The position numbers were made by a program, and so were the translations under genes. The notes under the pieces are model-generated. The model did not search any database. It was not told the DNA's origin and was given only the letters and a program-made list of their open reading frames with translations. Below, one piece after another: positions 56,875 through 64,000 of a stretch of DNA of 64,000 nt. Origin of the DNA: Pseudanabaena sp. BC1403. Its GTDB lineage: Bacteria; Cyanobacteriota; Cyanobacteriia; Pseudanabaenales; Pseudanabaenaceae. The DNA is taken from the NCBI RefSeq assembly GCF_002914585.1, contig NZ_PDDM01000004.1:186001-250000 (forward strand). Direction: 5' to 3'. Numbering within the stretch: position 1 is the stretch's first letter; every line of letters starts with the position of its first letter.

Positions 56875-57391
56875 ATTCGGTAATTTTTTTGTCCCTGCGT
56901 CGTGCGGAGGCTATTTGTTGAGGATCAACGCCTTCAAATGTGGGCGGCAACCAAACCCTGACTACTAATAGTAGGGCTAGAGCAATTAAAAAAGCACATG
57001 TAGCCATGACTTGCTTCCATTCGACTTCTAACAATCCTTTAACAATCACTTCTCGCAATACAGAAACGATGGTGACTTCTACGGAAACTCCTATCGAAAC
57101 TCGCTGTTCTTGAAGATAAATAATTAATAGCCGAAATAATTCCACTAAAATGAGGATGAATAAAATATCTGCTGTGATGTCATGAAAGTGCAAGGTGGTT
57201 ATTAACGATAGAAAAATCTCTTTAAGTTGCAACACCATGACGCAAAACAGTCCAATACAAAGAGAGATCGCGATCGCGTCTTGTACCAACTCTAAAGTTT
57301 TGACAATTCGACTACGCACAACTTTGCCATCCCATGTAGTGATTAGCTGATCTTTATCTGGGTCAACTGAATGCTGCATATTTGATTCCAT
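56873..57391 (-). CDS. PsiE-family (phosphate-starvation-inducible E-like) membrane protein
   Basis: 172 aa, four membrane helices at about 38-60, 68-88, 100-118 and 128-148. The segment ILVELFRLLIIYLQEQRVSIGVSVEVTIVSVLREVI is characteristic of the family. Function unknown; linked to phosphate starvation in enterobacteria. An internal ATG at codon 5 is an alternative start. Confidence 0.8.
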   Translation of the reverse strand: MESNMQHSVDPDKDQLITTWDGKVVRSRIVKTLELVQDAIAISLCIGLFCVMVLQLKEIFLSLITTLHFHDITADILFILILVELFRLLIIYLQEQRVSIGVSVEVTIVSVLREVIVKGLLEVEWKQVMATCAFLIALALLLVVRVWLPPTFEGVDPQQIASARRRDKKITE

Positions 57392-57493
57392 TTATTATGA
57401 AACTTTGACACAAAGTATCATAGTTTATGCTTATAGGACAATTAATTTGCTATCAAATATTCATATATAGTAGAACTAATTCGCTTATGAGAT

Positions 57494-57545
57494 TAGATTG
57501 TTTGAGAGAGTGTGCCCCAAGGATCACACTCTCTCAAACAATCTA
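57494..57545. repeat. Perfect 21-bp hairpin, 10-base loop
   Basis: Arms 57494-57514 and 57525-57545 around CCCCAAGGAT. It lies in the divergent gap between the PsiE and DUF72 starts, so it is not a terminator in position. Confidence 0.72.
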
Positions 57546-57619
57546 GAATTAATCTCGTAATGTTCCAGTCGAAGATCATTAGCTCACAGTAGGTTTGCGC
57601 TTCTCTCGGTTTAAAAAAT

Positions 57620-58504
57620 ATGGACTTTAAATTTTATTTAGGCTGTGCGGTTTGGGCTTATAAAGGTTGGGTTGGTGATTTTTATCCTAGGGGGAGTCGC
57701 TCAACGGAGTTTTTACAGCTCTATAGCGATCGCTTAGTAACAGTAGAGGTAAATTCAACTTTTTATGTGATCCCCGATCGCCAAACTGTTGAGCGCTGGG
57801 CAAAGGATACTCCCGCAAATTTTAAGTTTTGCCCAAAGTTTCCAAAACAGTTAACCCATAATGGTTTGCTATTGCCATATCTGGATCAGGCGTTACATTT
57901 TTTAGGTTTAATGTCTGGATTTGGCGATCGCTTAGGTGTGCTATTTGTCCAACTGCCACCGAGCTATAGCCCAGTTAATTTTGTTGATTTAGAAAGTTTT
58001 CTCAGAGCTTTGCCGACAAAAAACTATCAAATTGCTCTAGAAGTCCGTCATGGGGATTGGTTTAAAGCGCCCCATTGCGATCGCCTGAATGCGCTATTAC
58101 AAAAACTTGGTATTGGTCGAGTGTTACTCGATTCTCGACCAATATACGATCTACCCTTAGGCGATGAAATTGATCCCGCGCTGTCGATACCTGTGCAGCA
58201 GGAACGTCGCAAGCCAAATTTACCTTTGCAACCATTGGTGACAGCCCCCTTTAGCATTGTGCGTTTTATTAGCCATCCCGATCGCGATTTAAATATTCGC
58301 TTTTGGCAAGAATGGGTGACTTATTTGCAAGAATGGTTAGCCAATGGAACTCAAATTTATTTTTTTATGCATTGTCCTATCGAAGAGCGATCGCCGCATA
58401 ATGCTAAATATTTTCAGGAAATGTTAGAAAAAGCAAATGTTCCTGTGCCAGCATTGCCTTGGAATGATCTAACTCCGCCACCGCAACAATTAACACTATT
58501 TTGA
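57620..58504 (+). CDS. DUF72 (YecE-like) TIM-barrel protein
   Basis: 294 aa. Family start FYLGCAVWAYKGWVGDFYP, then RLVTVEVNSTFYVIPDRQTVERWAKDTPANFKFCPKFP, ALEVRHGDWF, and late FFMHCPIEERSPHNAKYFQEML. The TIM-barrel family is widespread and its reaction unproven. One base separates it from the DoxX-like gene, suggesting an operon. Confidence 0.9.
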   Translation: MDFKFYLGCAVWAYKGWVGDFYPRGSRSTEFLQLYSDRLVTVEVNSTFYVIPDRQTVERWAKDTPANFKFCPKFPKQLTHNGLLLPYLDQALHFLGLMSGFGDRLGVLFVQLPPSYSPVNFVDLESFLRALPTKNYQIALEVRHGDWFKAPHCDRLNALLQKLGIGRVLLDSRPIYDLPLGDEIDPALSIPVQQERRKPNLPLQPLVTAPFSIVRFISHPDRDLNIRFWQEWVTYLQEWLANGTQIYFFMHCPIEERSPHNAKYFQEMLEKANVPVPALPWNDLTPPPQQLTLF

Positions 58505-58505
58505 T

Positions 58506-58880
58506 ATGCTCACAATTAAATCAGTTTTACGGGTCTTGCTTGCGATATTCATGATCACAGCAGGGACACTGCACTGGGTAACGCCCGATCCCTTTGTGAA
58601 GATCGTTCCTTCTTTTTTACCTTATCCTTTAGCTTTGGTTTACATTAGTGGCGTATTTGAAATTTTAGGTGGAGTTGGCTTGTTAGTTCCTCCAGTCAGT
58701 CAAGCCGCAGCATGGGGATTGATCGCCCTATTCATTGCTGTATTTCCTGCCAATATCAACATGGCAGTTAATCGTATTCAAATGGATGGAATTCCCGACT
58801 CAGACTTATTACGATGGGGGCGGTTGCCATTGCAAGCAGTCCTCATCGCATGGGCTTGGTGGTATACCAAGAAGATTTGA
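58506..58880 (+). CDS. DoxX-like four-helix membrane protein
   Basis: 124 aa, helices at about 5-25, 40-62, 66-86 and 100-120. FMITAGTLHWVTPDPFVKIVPSFLPYPLALVYISGVFEILGGVGLL fits the DoxX/DoxD-like family, including the His in TLHW. The family is sometimes tied to thiosulfate or redox stress. Probably co-transcribed with the DUF72 gene. Confidence 0.8.
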   Translation: MLTIKSVLRVLLAIFMITAGTLHWVTPDPFVKIVPSFLPYPLALVYISGVFEILGGVGLLVPPVSQAAAWGLIALFIAVFPANINMAVNRIQMDGIPDSDLLRWGRLPLQAVLIAWAWWYTKKI

Positions 58881-58912
58881 GAAGCGATACAAAGTATCGC
58901 TTCTCAAATCTT
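58872..58912 (+). terminator. Perfect 19-bp terminator, loop AAA
   Basis: Arms 58872-58890 and 58894-58912 with a following T run. The DoxX stop codon lies in the left arm. Confidence 0.88.
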
Positions 58913-59219
58913 TTTGTCTCGTACTTAGTGCTTAGCAATAAAAGTGATCAATTATTGGCGATTGCTTAATAATTAGCCCTGTTGGGCAATCAAAAAATCT
59001 TGTAACCTAGTCTGGGCAAAAGTTTCAATGACATTTAATCAAAAGGCTTGAAAGCTATTCTCTGTGCGAGTTTCAGCGATTCTAGTCGTTATTATCCAAC
59101 AGTGCTATTATTTGACTTTGCGATCGCCAATAACCTTTCGGAACTAAACAACGAAGTCAACCATTTTTGCTTGCCTATTTTCGTCTAAAGAAAGACAGCT
59201 TTAACGGGCGTGTCGATTC
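58913..59219. other. Gene-free segment with cassette-like remnants
   Basis: No open frame is convincing. The phrase AACCTTTCGGA (near 59132) recurs with one change as AACCTCTCGGA inside the attC-like site (59251), and TTAACGGGCGTGTCGATTCG abuts that site. This may be decayed cassette sequence. One HIP1 site is present. Confidence 0.35.
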
Positions 59220-59309
59220 GGTATAACGTTCCCGTTCACCCCCCGCTAGTAACCTCTCGGATTCAGCAACCAACTTTATACGGTCGGTGTGCAACGGGAT
59301 TGTTATGCC
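59220..59309 (-). other. attC-like recombination site candidate
   Basis: 90 bp with imperfect dyad symmetry. On the minus strand the outer arms are GGCATAACAATCCCGTTGCA and, at the other end, TGAACGGGAACGTTATACC. The inner arms CACCGACCG and CGGGGGGTG face a central spacer. Outer AAC...GTT boxes, paired inner boxes and a near match with unpaired bases are the plan of integron attC sites. The site starts twelve bases after the stop of the gene at 59321, the position attC has in a gene cassette. The outer boxes do not match the RYYYAAC/GTTRRRY consensus perfectly. No integrase gene is in the window. Confidence 0.45.
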
Positions 59310-59320
59310 GCAACTGCCGT

Positions 59321-60196
59321 CTAGAGAAATTTGGATGGGATACGCCTTAAAAAGCCTTCATAGCAAACTTGGGGTTGTCCTACAAATTCTCTATCAGGGT
59401 CTTGGTTATAAAATAGTAGCGCAATTCCAAATTCCTCGTCCCCAAACGTTCGTTGCAAATCTCTCCATCGCTCTGAGAGATAACGGGCACTACCTAACGT
59501 AGCGCTAGAACCAAGCCCAGCACAAATAAACACAGTAGTTTTGCAATCTACGTCATAAATTCGCTGGATGAATGCAGGTTCTACATGGCCATTGCGCCCT
59601 TCATCTATAGGTGAATCTTCAAAGCCTCTACGATGAATCCCCATAATGCGCTGTCCTTTATTGTCTTTGGCATGGTAAAAGTGCCAAGGATAAAGATCGG
59701 AATGCTTTAAGAAATATTCTTTTAGATAGTAATGAGACAAACTGTTATAGACACCAGTTCCTAAAATAATTAAATTATTATCAAATGCTGAATCTCTATT
59801 AGTAATTCTTGAAGGGCTTAGCTTAACAGGCACATCTACATTTCTTAATTCAATATTTTCTTGACCTAGCCAGTCTTGTAAATTTCTTGGTAGCAATGCT
59901 AAGGGCTTTGCCTTTAATTCACGTTGTATGAATAATGCGCCATCATACTCCAACTTGTTTATTGCTGCTCCAACGTATCCTTTGTCAATTGTCTCAATAC
60001 CTGTTGTGCCTCCAGGTTTAATATTCAACGCCGACAGATAGATAGAAACATTTGGCTTTACGTTACTAATGCCAAAGAAGTGTAGGATTTCTCTCCTATT
60101 TTTCCAATAAAGAAATGCGTAGATAATGAAGCCTATTAGAGCAAGAATTAGTGTGGAAACTATATTTACCGCTACATTAATCCAAAATTCAATCAT
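59321..60196 (-). CDS. Membrane-anchored protein of unknown function, possible cassette gene
   Basis: 291 aa. One N-terminal membrane helix (about 7-31, VNIVSTLILALIGFIIYAFLYW) and a large cytosolic domain. The latter contains NVSIYLSALNIKPGGTTGIE, FDNNLIILGTGVYNSLSHYYL, IMGIHRRGF and TTVFICAGLGSSATLGSARYLSERWRDLQRTFG. The beta-strand/glycine turns (IILGTG, ICAGLGSSAT) suggest a Rossmann-like nucleotide-binding fold. A membrane anchor plus such a domain is a layout common to sensor-effector proteins, but the function is not known. Followed by the attC-like site; 34 bp separate it from the trehalose-phosphatase gene upstream. Confidence 0.65.
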   Translation of the reverse strand: MIEFWINVAVNIVSTLILALIGFIIYAFLYWKNRREILHFFGISNVKPNVSIYLSALNIKPGGTTGIETIDKGYVGAAINKLEYDGALFIQRELKAKPLALLPRNLQDWLGQENIELRNVDVPVKLSPSRITNRDSAFDNNLIILGTGVYNSLSHYYLKEYFLKHSDLYPWHFYHAKDNKGQRIMGIHRRGFEDSPIDEGRNGHVEPAFIQRIYDVDCKTTVFICAGLGSSATLGSARYLSERWRDLQRTFGDEEFGIALLFYNQDPDREFVGQPQVCYEGFLRRIPSKFL

Positions 60197-60230
60197 ATCG
60201 CTTTAATACCTAATTCTGTGCTAGTGATGT

Positions 60231-61025
60231 TCAAGATAGAGCTAAACAAGCTTGTCTCCATCTTGTCAAAAACTCAATGAGTTCATCAGGTGGCTTGATC
60301 CACAAATCAGCATCAGTTGAACGTAATTCTTCACGTACTAAAACACTCAGCCCCTTGGTTTTTAGTGCCCTAAATGCATCTTCATCTGTAGCATCATCTC
60401 CAAGATAAGCAATTTTAGCTCCTTCATTTAAATTACAAATAATTGACTCTACTGATGTGCCTTTATCTTTACCTGAAATACGTAGCTCTACTCCACCATC
60501 GAAGGAATGTATCTTAAGATTTGATTTCTTTTCTAGTTCTTTCCACCTCTCTTCAACTTGCCTTTGTATTGAACTCATGGACTCTGATTGTAAACCTCGC
60601 CAGTGAATTGCTAAACTAACAGGCTTTTGTTCACAAAAACTCATTAGACCTAACGAATTAATGCTGTCTTTCGCTTCAGAGAGTGCTTCACTCGTAGCTT
60701 CATCAAACAGTGAAATTGTGTATTTACCGTTGGTATCTAAATGTTCCCAACCATGAGATCCCCAAATTTCTGGGAGAGGGGCTAAATTCAAGAGTGGGAT
60801 AAGATCTTGGATTGCACGTCCACTAATGATAACTATCTGTGTCTTTTGAGTTTGACGAATATCGTTTAGCAATTCTGTAACACCTGGATAGGGAAAAGCT
60901 TGATCTCTCTTAATACGGAAAGGTGCAAGAGTCCCATCATAATCTAGCAATAGAAAACGCTCTTGAGCCTGTGCAAGGCTGTCAAAAAACGAATCCAAGT
61001 CAAGTTTCGACGACAAAAACTTCAT
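60231..61025 (-). CDS. otsB: Trehalose-6-phosphate phosphatase (HAD superfamily)
   Basis: 264 aa. HAD motif I LLLDYDGTLAPF, motif II IVIISGRAIQDL, the family GSHGWEHL, then GVELRISGKDKGTSVE and motif IV YLGDDATDEDAFRAL. The set GSHG, GKDKG and DDATDEDAF is specific to OtsB-type phosphatases. It removes phosphate from trehalose 6-phosphate. No trehalose-6-phosphate synthase gene is nearby, so its substrate source, or even its substrate, is uncertain. Upstream of the membrane-anchored gene in the same direction. Confidence 0.88.
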   Translation of the reverse strand: MKFLSSKLDLDSFFDSLAQAQERFLLLDYDGTLAPFRIKRDQAFPYPGVTELLNDIRQTQKTQIVIISGRAIQDLIPLLNLAPLPEIWGSHGWEHLDTNGKYTISLFDEATSEALSEAKDSINSLGLMSFCEQKPVSLAIHWRGLQSESMSSIQRQVEERWKELEKKSNLKIHSFDGGVELRISGKDKGTSVESIICNLNEGAKIAYLGDDATDEDAFRALKTKGLSVLVREELRSTDADLWIKPPDELIEFLTRWRQACLALS

Positions 61026-61782
61026 GCTTTCAATTTTCTACTACTTACTCTACCTACATCTTCCATAATGTAGACCGTTTACCTGAAACACTTTGACCTT
61101 TATCTGGAGGACTGGCAGCATAACTAGTAAGTTGAACCGCAGCAGCTACGCTACGCGGTTAACGGGTTTTCGTTTTGTCGGTTCCAACGAAAAGTTCTTT
61201 TGCTGCACTTTCAGGATTTTATCATATGATGTCAAGACCTTATTGAAGTGCTGTCAATAGAACTTATGATTCATATGCAAATGCGGCACAAAACATTGAT
61301 TTAACCTCAAACTACCGCAAAACCCTATATCTATTGAATAAATTTAAAAATCTCGTATTTTAAAATTTATTCATCATGATTTTACCTATATTAAGCTCTT
61401 GCTTTTACCAGCAGCGTCACAAATTTTCACAATTTGCATTACTTACGTCAATTTATTCTCAATATACTACTAAAATCCAGATTAGTTCTGGACTGACTTT
61501 ACAACGTGCTTTGTTCTTAAATGAAAAATCTAAGTACAGGACAAAAAACTTGAAATACCCTCCCAGCAACGATTTTAGCTTTCAAGCCCAAAATAGCTAC
61601 TGGATAAAACTTTTAGGCTGATTTAGCGTTCTATTTTTTGATTTTTTTCCTGTGCTTATACTTGAACTACAGCGTTTTGCGCTCAAACCTGAATCAATAA
61701 ACTTGTGAAAAGTCTCGCGAAGTAACACTTTTCACAAGTTTATTGATTCGTTTTACTTAATTTAATCAGCAGTATCAAAGTC
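61026..61782. other. 757-bp gene-free region with hairpins
   Basis: AT-rich. Contents: an inverted repeat GTTGAACCGC / GCGGTTAAC (61131-61163); a minus-strand TTGACA near 61230 without a convincing -10; and, at 61691-61749, a hairpin of 23 perfect pairs with a decayed tip and loop GAA just before the flavoprotein gene. CAGCGTTTTGCGCTCAAACC (61670-61689) nearly repeats sequence at 54994-55013. An 81-codon frame at 61376 shows no coding character. Confidence 0.6.
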
Positions 61783-63342
61783 ATGACTCAATCTCAATCA
61801 TATTCAAGCGATCGCTATGAAGATTTCATTCAGCCCGTGGATGCTTATAATCGTGATTTGATTGCAAATGTACATCCTCTTGATTGGGTAAATCCTCAAC
61901 CAGCAGCTATTTACGATTTGGTCGTGATTGGTGCGGGAACGGCGGGATTAGTCGTAGCAGCAGGAGCAGCGGGTTTAGGCTTGGGATTAAAAGTCGCCTT
62001 GATTGAGAAAAACTTGATGGGTGGTGATTGCCTAAATGTCGGCTGCGTTCCTTCTAAATGTGTGATTCGTTCGTCGAGGGTTGTTGCGGATATGCGCGAC
62101 GCGGCTCCCTTTGGCATTAACCCACCGAGCCACATTGATATTGACTTTGCAGCAGTTATGGAAAGAATGCGCAAAATCCGTGCGGGTATTAGTCACCATG
62201 ACTCCGCCGAGCGATTTCGTAATCTTGGTGTGGATGTGTTTCTAGGCTCGGCACAATTTATTAATGAGAAGGCGATCGCAGTTAATAATATACAATTACG
62301 CTTTAAAAAAGCCGTAATTGCAACAGGTGCAAGGGCTGCCGATCCTCAAATTACTGGGCTAGCCGAAGCTGGATATTTAACCAATGAGACTGTATTCTCG
62401 TTGACCGATCGCCCTAAAAGATTGGCGGTGATCGGCGGTGGCCCAATTGGTTGTGAATTAGCCCAAGCTTTTCACCGCTTAGGCTGTGAAGTGACATTAC
62501 TGCATAAAAATCGGCATTTACTCGATCGCGAAGATGCTGACGCAGCGGAAATTGTCCAACAGAAATTTATACGTGATGGCTTAAATTTAGTGCTTGGTTG
62601 TGCGATCGCTAAAGTCGAAAAAACTAACACTGGTAAAGTCATCTATTATCAACAAAATGGAATTATTAACCAGATTGAAGTTGATGAAATTCTCGTCGGT
62701 GCAGGGCGATCGCCAAATGTGGGATTGAATCTGGAAGCTGTGGGCGTGGACTACGACAAGCGGCGTGGCGTAATCGTGAATGATTATCTCCAGACTACGA
62801 ACCCACGTATTTTTGCCGCAGGAGATATTTGCATGAATTGGAAATTTACCCATGCCGCTGATGCCGCTGCGAGAATCGTGATTAAAAACACGTTATTTGC
62901 TCCCTTTGGTTTGGGCAAAAGCAAACTCAGTGATTTGGTAATGCCTTGGGTGACTTATACCGATCCCGAAATTGCCCATGTGGGCTTATATGCCGAAGAA
63001 GCTAAAGCGAAAGGTTTAGAAACCAGTGAGATTAAAATTCCTTTCTCTTCCGTCGATCGGGCTATTTATGATGGAGAAACGGAAGGGTTTGTCAAAATCT
63101 TGCATCAGCGTGGCTCAGATCGGATTCTCGGGGCAACAATTGTGGCGCGTCATGCTGGCGAAATGATTAGCGAAATCACTTTAGCGATCGCGACAAAACA
63201 GGGCTTAAATGCACTTTCTGGGGTGATCCATTCCTATCCCACTCAAGCTGATGCGATTAAGAAAGCCGCTGATGTCTATCGTAAAACTTTGCTCACTCCA
63301 CGTACGCAGTCATTTTTAAAGTTCTTAACTAAATTTAGCTAA
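61783..63342 (+). CDS. MerA/dihydrolipoamide-dehydrogenase-like FAD disulfide oxidoreductase
   Basis: 519 aa. FAD fold YDLVVIGAGTAGLVVAAGAAG, redox-active disulfide GGDCLNVGCVPSK, NAD(P) fold RLAVIGGGPIGCELAQAF, second FAD site TTNPRIFAAGDICMN, dimerisation domain ending SYPTQADAIKKAAD. An N-terminal extension of about 40 residues replaces the HMA domain of true MerA. The C-terminal vicinal Cys pair needed for Hg(II) is absent, so mercuric reductase activity is unlikely. The physiological substrate is unknown. Monocistronic. Confidence 0.85.
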   Translation: MTQSQSYSSDRYEDFIQPVDAYNRDLIANVHPLDWVNPQPAAIYDLVVIGAGTAGLVVAAGAAGLGLGLKVALIEKNLMGGDCLNVGCVPSKCVIRSSRVVADMRDAAPFGINPPSHIDIDFAAVMERMRKIRAGISHHDSAERFRNLGVDVFLGSAQFINEKAIAVNNIQLRFKKAVIATGARAADPQITGLAEAGYLTNETVFSLTDRPKRLAVIGGGPIGCELAQAFHRLGCEVTLLHKNRHLLDREDADAAEIVQQKFIRDGLNLVLGCAIAKVEKTNTGKVIYYQQNGIINQIEVDEILVGAGRSPNVGLNLEAVGVDYDKRRGVIVNDYLQTTNPRIFAAGDICMNWKFTHAADAAARIVIKNTLFAPFGLGKSKLSDLVMPWVTYTDPEIAHVGLYAEEAKAKGLETSEIKIPFSSVDRAIYDGETEGFVKILHQRGSDRILGATIVARHAGEMISEITLAIATKQGLNALSGVIHSYPTQADAIKKAADVYRKTLLTPRTQSFLKFLTKFS

Positions 63343-63375
63343 AGATTTAACTGATGTTACGTGGAAGTTTCTAAA

Positions 63376-63469
63376 ACCTCACCCCTAGCCCCTCTCCTTG
63401 CAAAGGAGAGGGGAACAAGAAAAAGCTCTGGCTCCCCTTCTCCTTGCAAGGAGAAGGGGTTGGGGGATG
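63376..63469. repeat. CCCCTCTCC-type cyanobacterial intergenic repeat
   Basis: Two hairpins, CCCCTCTCCTTGCAAAGGAGAGGGG and its near copy with CTTCTCC (each symmetrical about TTGCAA), are flanked by ACCTCACCCCTAGC and GGGTTGGGGGATG, which are also inverted. A short open frame across it is repeat-derived. Confidence 0.75.
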
Positions 63470-63499
63470 TGGTGCATTTTTCTTTCCACGTAACATCAC

Positions 63500-63528
63500 A
63501 TTTAAGTAGCGCTTCGCGCTACTTAAAT
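63500..63528. repeat. Perfect 13-bp hairpin, loop TTC
   Basis: ATTTAAGTAGCGC-TTC-GCGCTACTTAAAT; a short member of the locus-specific hairpin family. Confidence 0.7.
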
Positions 63529-63572
63529 CTTTTAGGAATGACGCAAAAATGGCTTAAAACATACATTTCATC

Positions 63573-63600
63573 GTAGGGGCAATTCATGAATTGCCCCTAC
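63573..63600. repeat. 28-bp perfect palindrome of the GTAGGGGC type
   Basis: The left half GTAGGGGCAATTCA is exactly complementary to the right half. It contains the same 20-bp core as the gap1 terminator (50466-50485) and the ends of the GTAGGGGC elements at 1444 and 16979. It lies 35 bp from the stop of the convergent methyltransferase gene. Confidence 0.8.
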
Positions 63601-63634
63601 ATTTAGTTCTTTTGCGTAAGTCCTATCTTTGAAA

Positions 63635-64000
63635 TTATGCTTTAGTCAGCAGATATTGACCATTGCCATTGTATTCACCATCGCAAGTCACAAAAATTGT
63701 ACCTAGCAACAGTAAATAGAACCGCCAGATGCGACGGAACTTGGCGTAGTCCATGCCATAATCTAGAGACCTAGCAACATCTTGAGAAGCGTCAAACCGC
63801 TCTAACCAAGCTGTCAATGTTTTGTGATAATTGATGCCATTCATGTACCAGCGATCGATGGTTTTAAGATCATGGTTATGATTAGGAACTGCGTCATAAT
63901 TCCAGTAGCGCCCGTGAGGAAAAATATACTTGTGAGTGAAACCAGAAGACATATGATTTGGAGTACGCACGGTAATGATGTGAATGAATACCTTGCCATC
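63635..64000 (-). CDS. Cyclopropane-fatty-acyl-phospholipid-synthase-like methyltransferase, 5' part beyond window
   Basis: The frame is open to the right edge (first visible residues DGKVFIHIITVRTPNHMSSG), so only about 121 C-terminal residues are seen. SGFTHKYIFPHGRYWNYDAV, DRWYMNGINYHKTLTAWLERFD, YAKFRRIWRFYLLLLGTIFVT and NGQYLLTK follow the end of the CFA synthase / coclaurine N-methyltransferase-like family, SAM-dependent enzymes acting on lipids or amines. The SAM-binding half is outside, so the exact family is inferred. Confidence 0.72.
   Translation of the reverse strand, partial: DGKVFIHIITVRTPNHMSSGFTHKYIFPHGRYWNYDAVPNHNHDLKTIDRWYMNGINYHKTLTAWLERFDASQDVARSLDYGMDYAKFRRIWRFYLLLLGTIFVTCDGEYNGNGQYLLTKA

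Noticed and set aside
59287-59502. 71-codon plus-strand open frame at the attC-like site
   Set aside because: It is antisense to the end of the membrane-anchored gene and has no coding features.
61131-61163. Second attC-like site flanking the putative cassette
   Set aside because: Only a short GTTGAACCGC/GCGGTTAAC dyad; the inner boxes and spacing needed for attC are absent.
61376-61621. 81-codon plus-strand open frame
   Set aside because: AT-rich, Ser/Gln-rich composition with no domain, no ribosome-binding site and no conserved feature.
63361-63576. 71-codon open frame after the flavoprotein gene
   Set aside because: It is the translation of the CCCCTCTCC repeat and following hairpin (PLAPLLAKERG-like), a common false frame in cyanobacteria.

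Overview
The window is a cyanobacterial chromosome segment. HIP1 octamers (GCGATCGC) recur throughout, and many genes are cyanobacterial hallmarks: a psaM-like photosystem I gene, a Psb34-like protein, Ycf23 (DUF561), DUF4327, cyanophycinase, CcsA/Ycf5, gap1 and heme O/A synthesis. Moderate-to-low GC, very many hairpin repeats and the gene repertoire would suit Pseudanabaena or a relative, but that placement is inference. Both window ends cut a gene: a 6-pyruvoyl-tetrahydropterin-synthase-like gene on the left and a cyclopropane-fatty-acyl-phospholipid-synthase-like methyltransferase on the right.

Layout. 1-18 kb holds mixed housekeeping and envelope genes: pterin synthase, Uma2 nucleases, a membrane pentapeptide protein, an SPFH protein, cyanophycinase, a LivH-type permease, a C39-like peptidase, a TPR protein, FabG, a cupredoxin, two glycosyltransferases, PsaM, an esterase, a transglutaminase-like protein and CcsA, followed by tRNA-Asp(GUC). 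18.9-36.7 kb is an almost uninterrupted block of five giant multi-PAS histidine kinases plus a stand-alone receiver; three of the kinases share nearly identical C-terminal kinase/receiver modules. 36.8-41 kb has ctaA-ctaB and an ECF sigma / anti-sigma-like / Spy-like operon. 41-45.6 kb has a secreted nuclease-like protein, bS21, a Pat-type acyl-CoA synthetase/GNAT fusion and a Psb34-like protein.

45.7-49.3 kb is the most unusual metabolic locus: a tightly overlapping minus-strand operon of a fatty-acid desaturase, a heme-oxygenase-like diiron oxidase (HDO) with a full ligand set, a BtaA-like (DUF3419) aminocarboxypropyl transferase and a GNAT acetyltransferase. I infer a pathway for an amino-acid-modified lipid or small molecule. 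49.4-58.9 kb returns to mixed genes (gap1, Ycf23, tRNA-Ala(GGC), a YkuD-like protein, an ABC ATPase, a CheY-like regulator, PsiE, DUF72, DoxX). 59.2-61.0 kb looks like an acquired cassette: an attC-like folded site directly after a gene for a membrane-anchored protein of unknown function, next to a trehalose-phosphatase gene without its synthase partner. A MerA-like flavoprotein and the truncated methyltransferase close the window.

Overlying this is a dense population of non-coding structures. There are about twenty long, mostly perfect hairpins with locus-specific arms and small loops, often capping genes and sometimes containing the stop codon. There is also a ~100-bp composite double-hairpin repeat in three copies, GTAGGGGC-ended inverted repeats, two palindromes sharing a 20-bp core, and a 40-bp perfect palindrome centred on a HIP1 site. 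These are the best candidates for undescribed structure besides the diiron/BtaA operon. All function calls are from sequence reading; no database search was possible.
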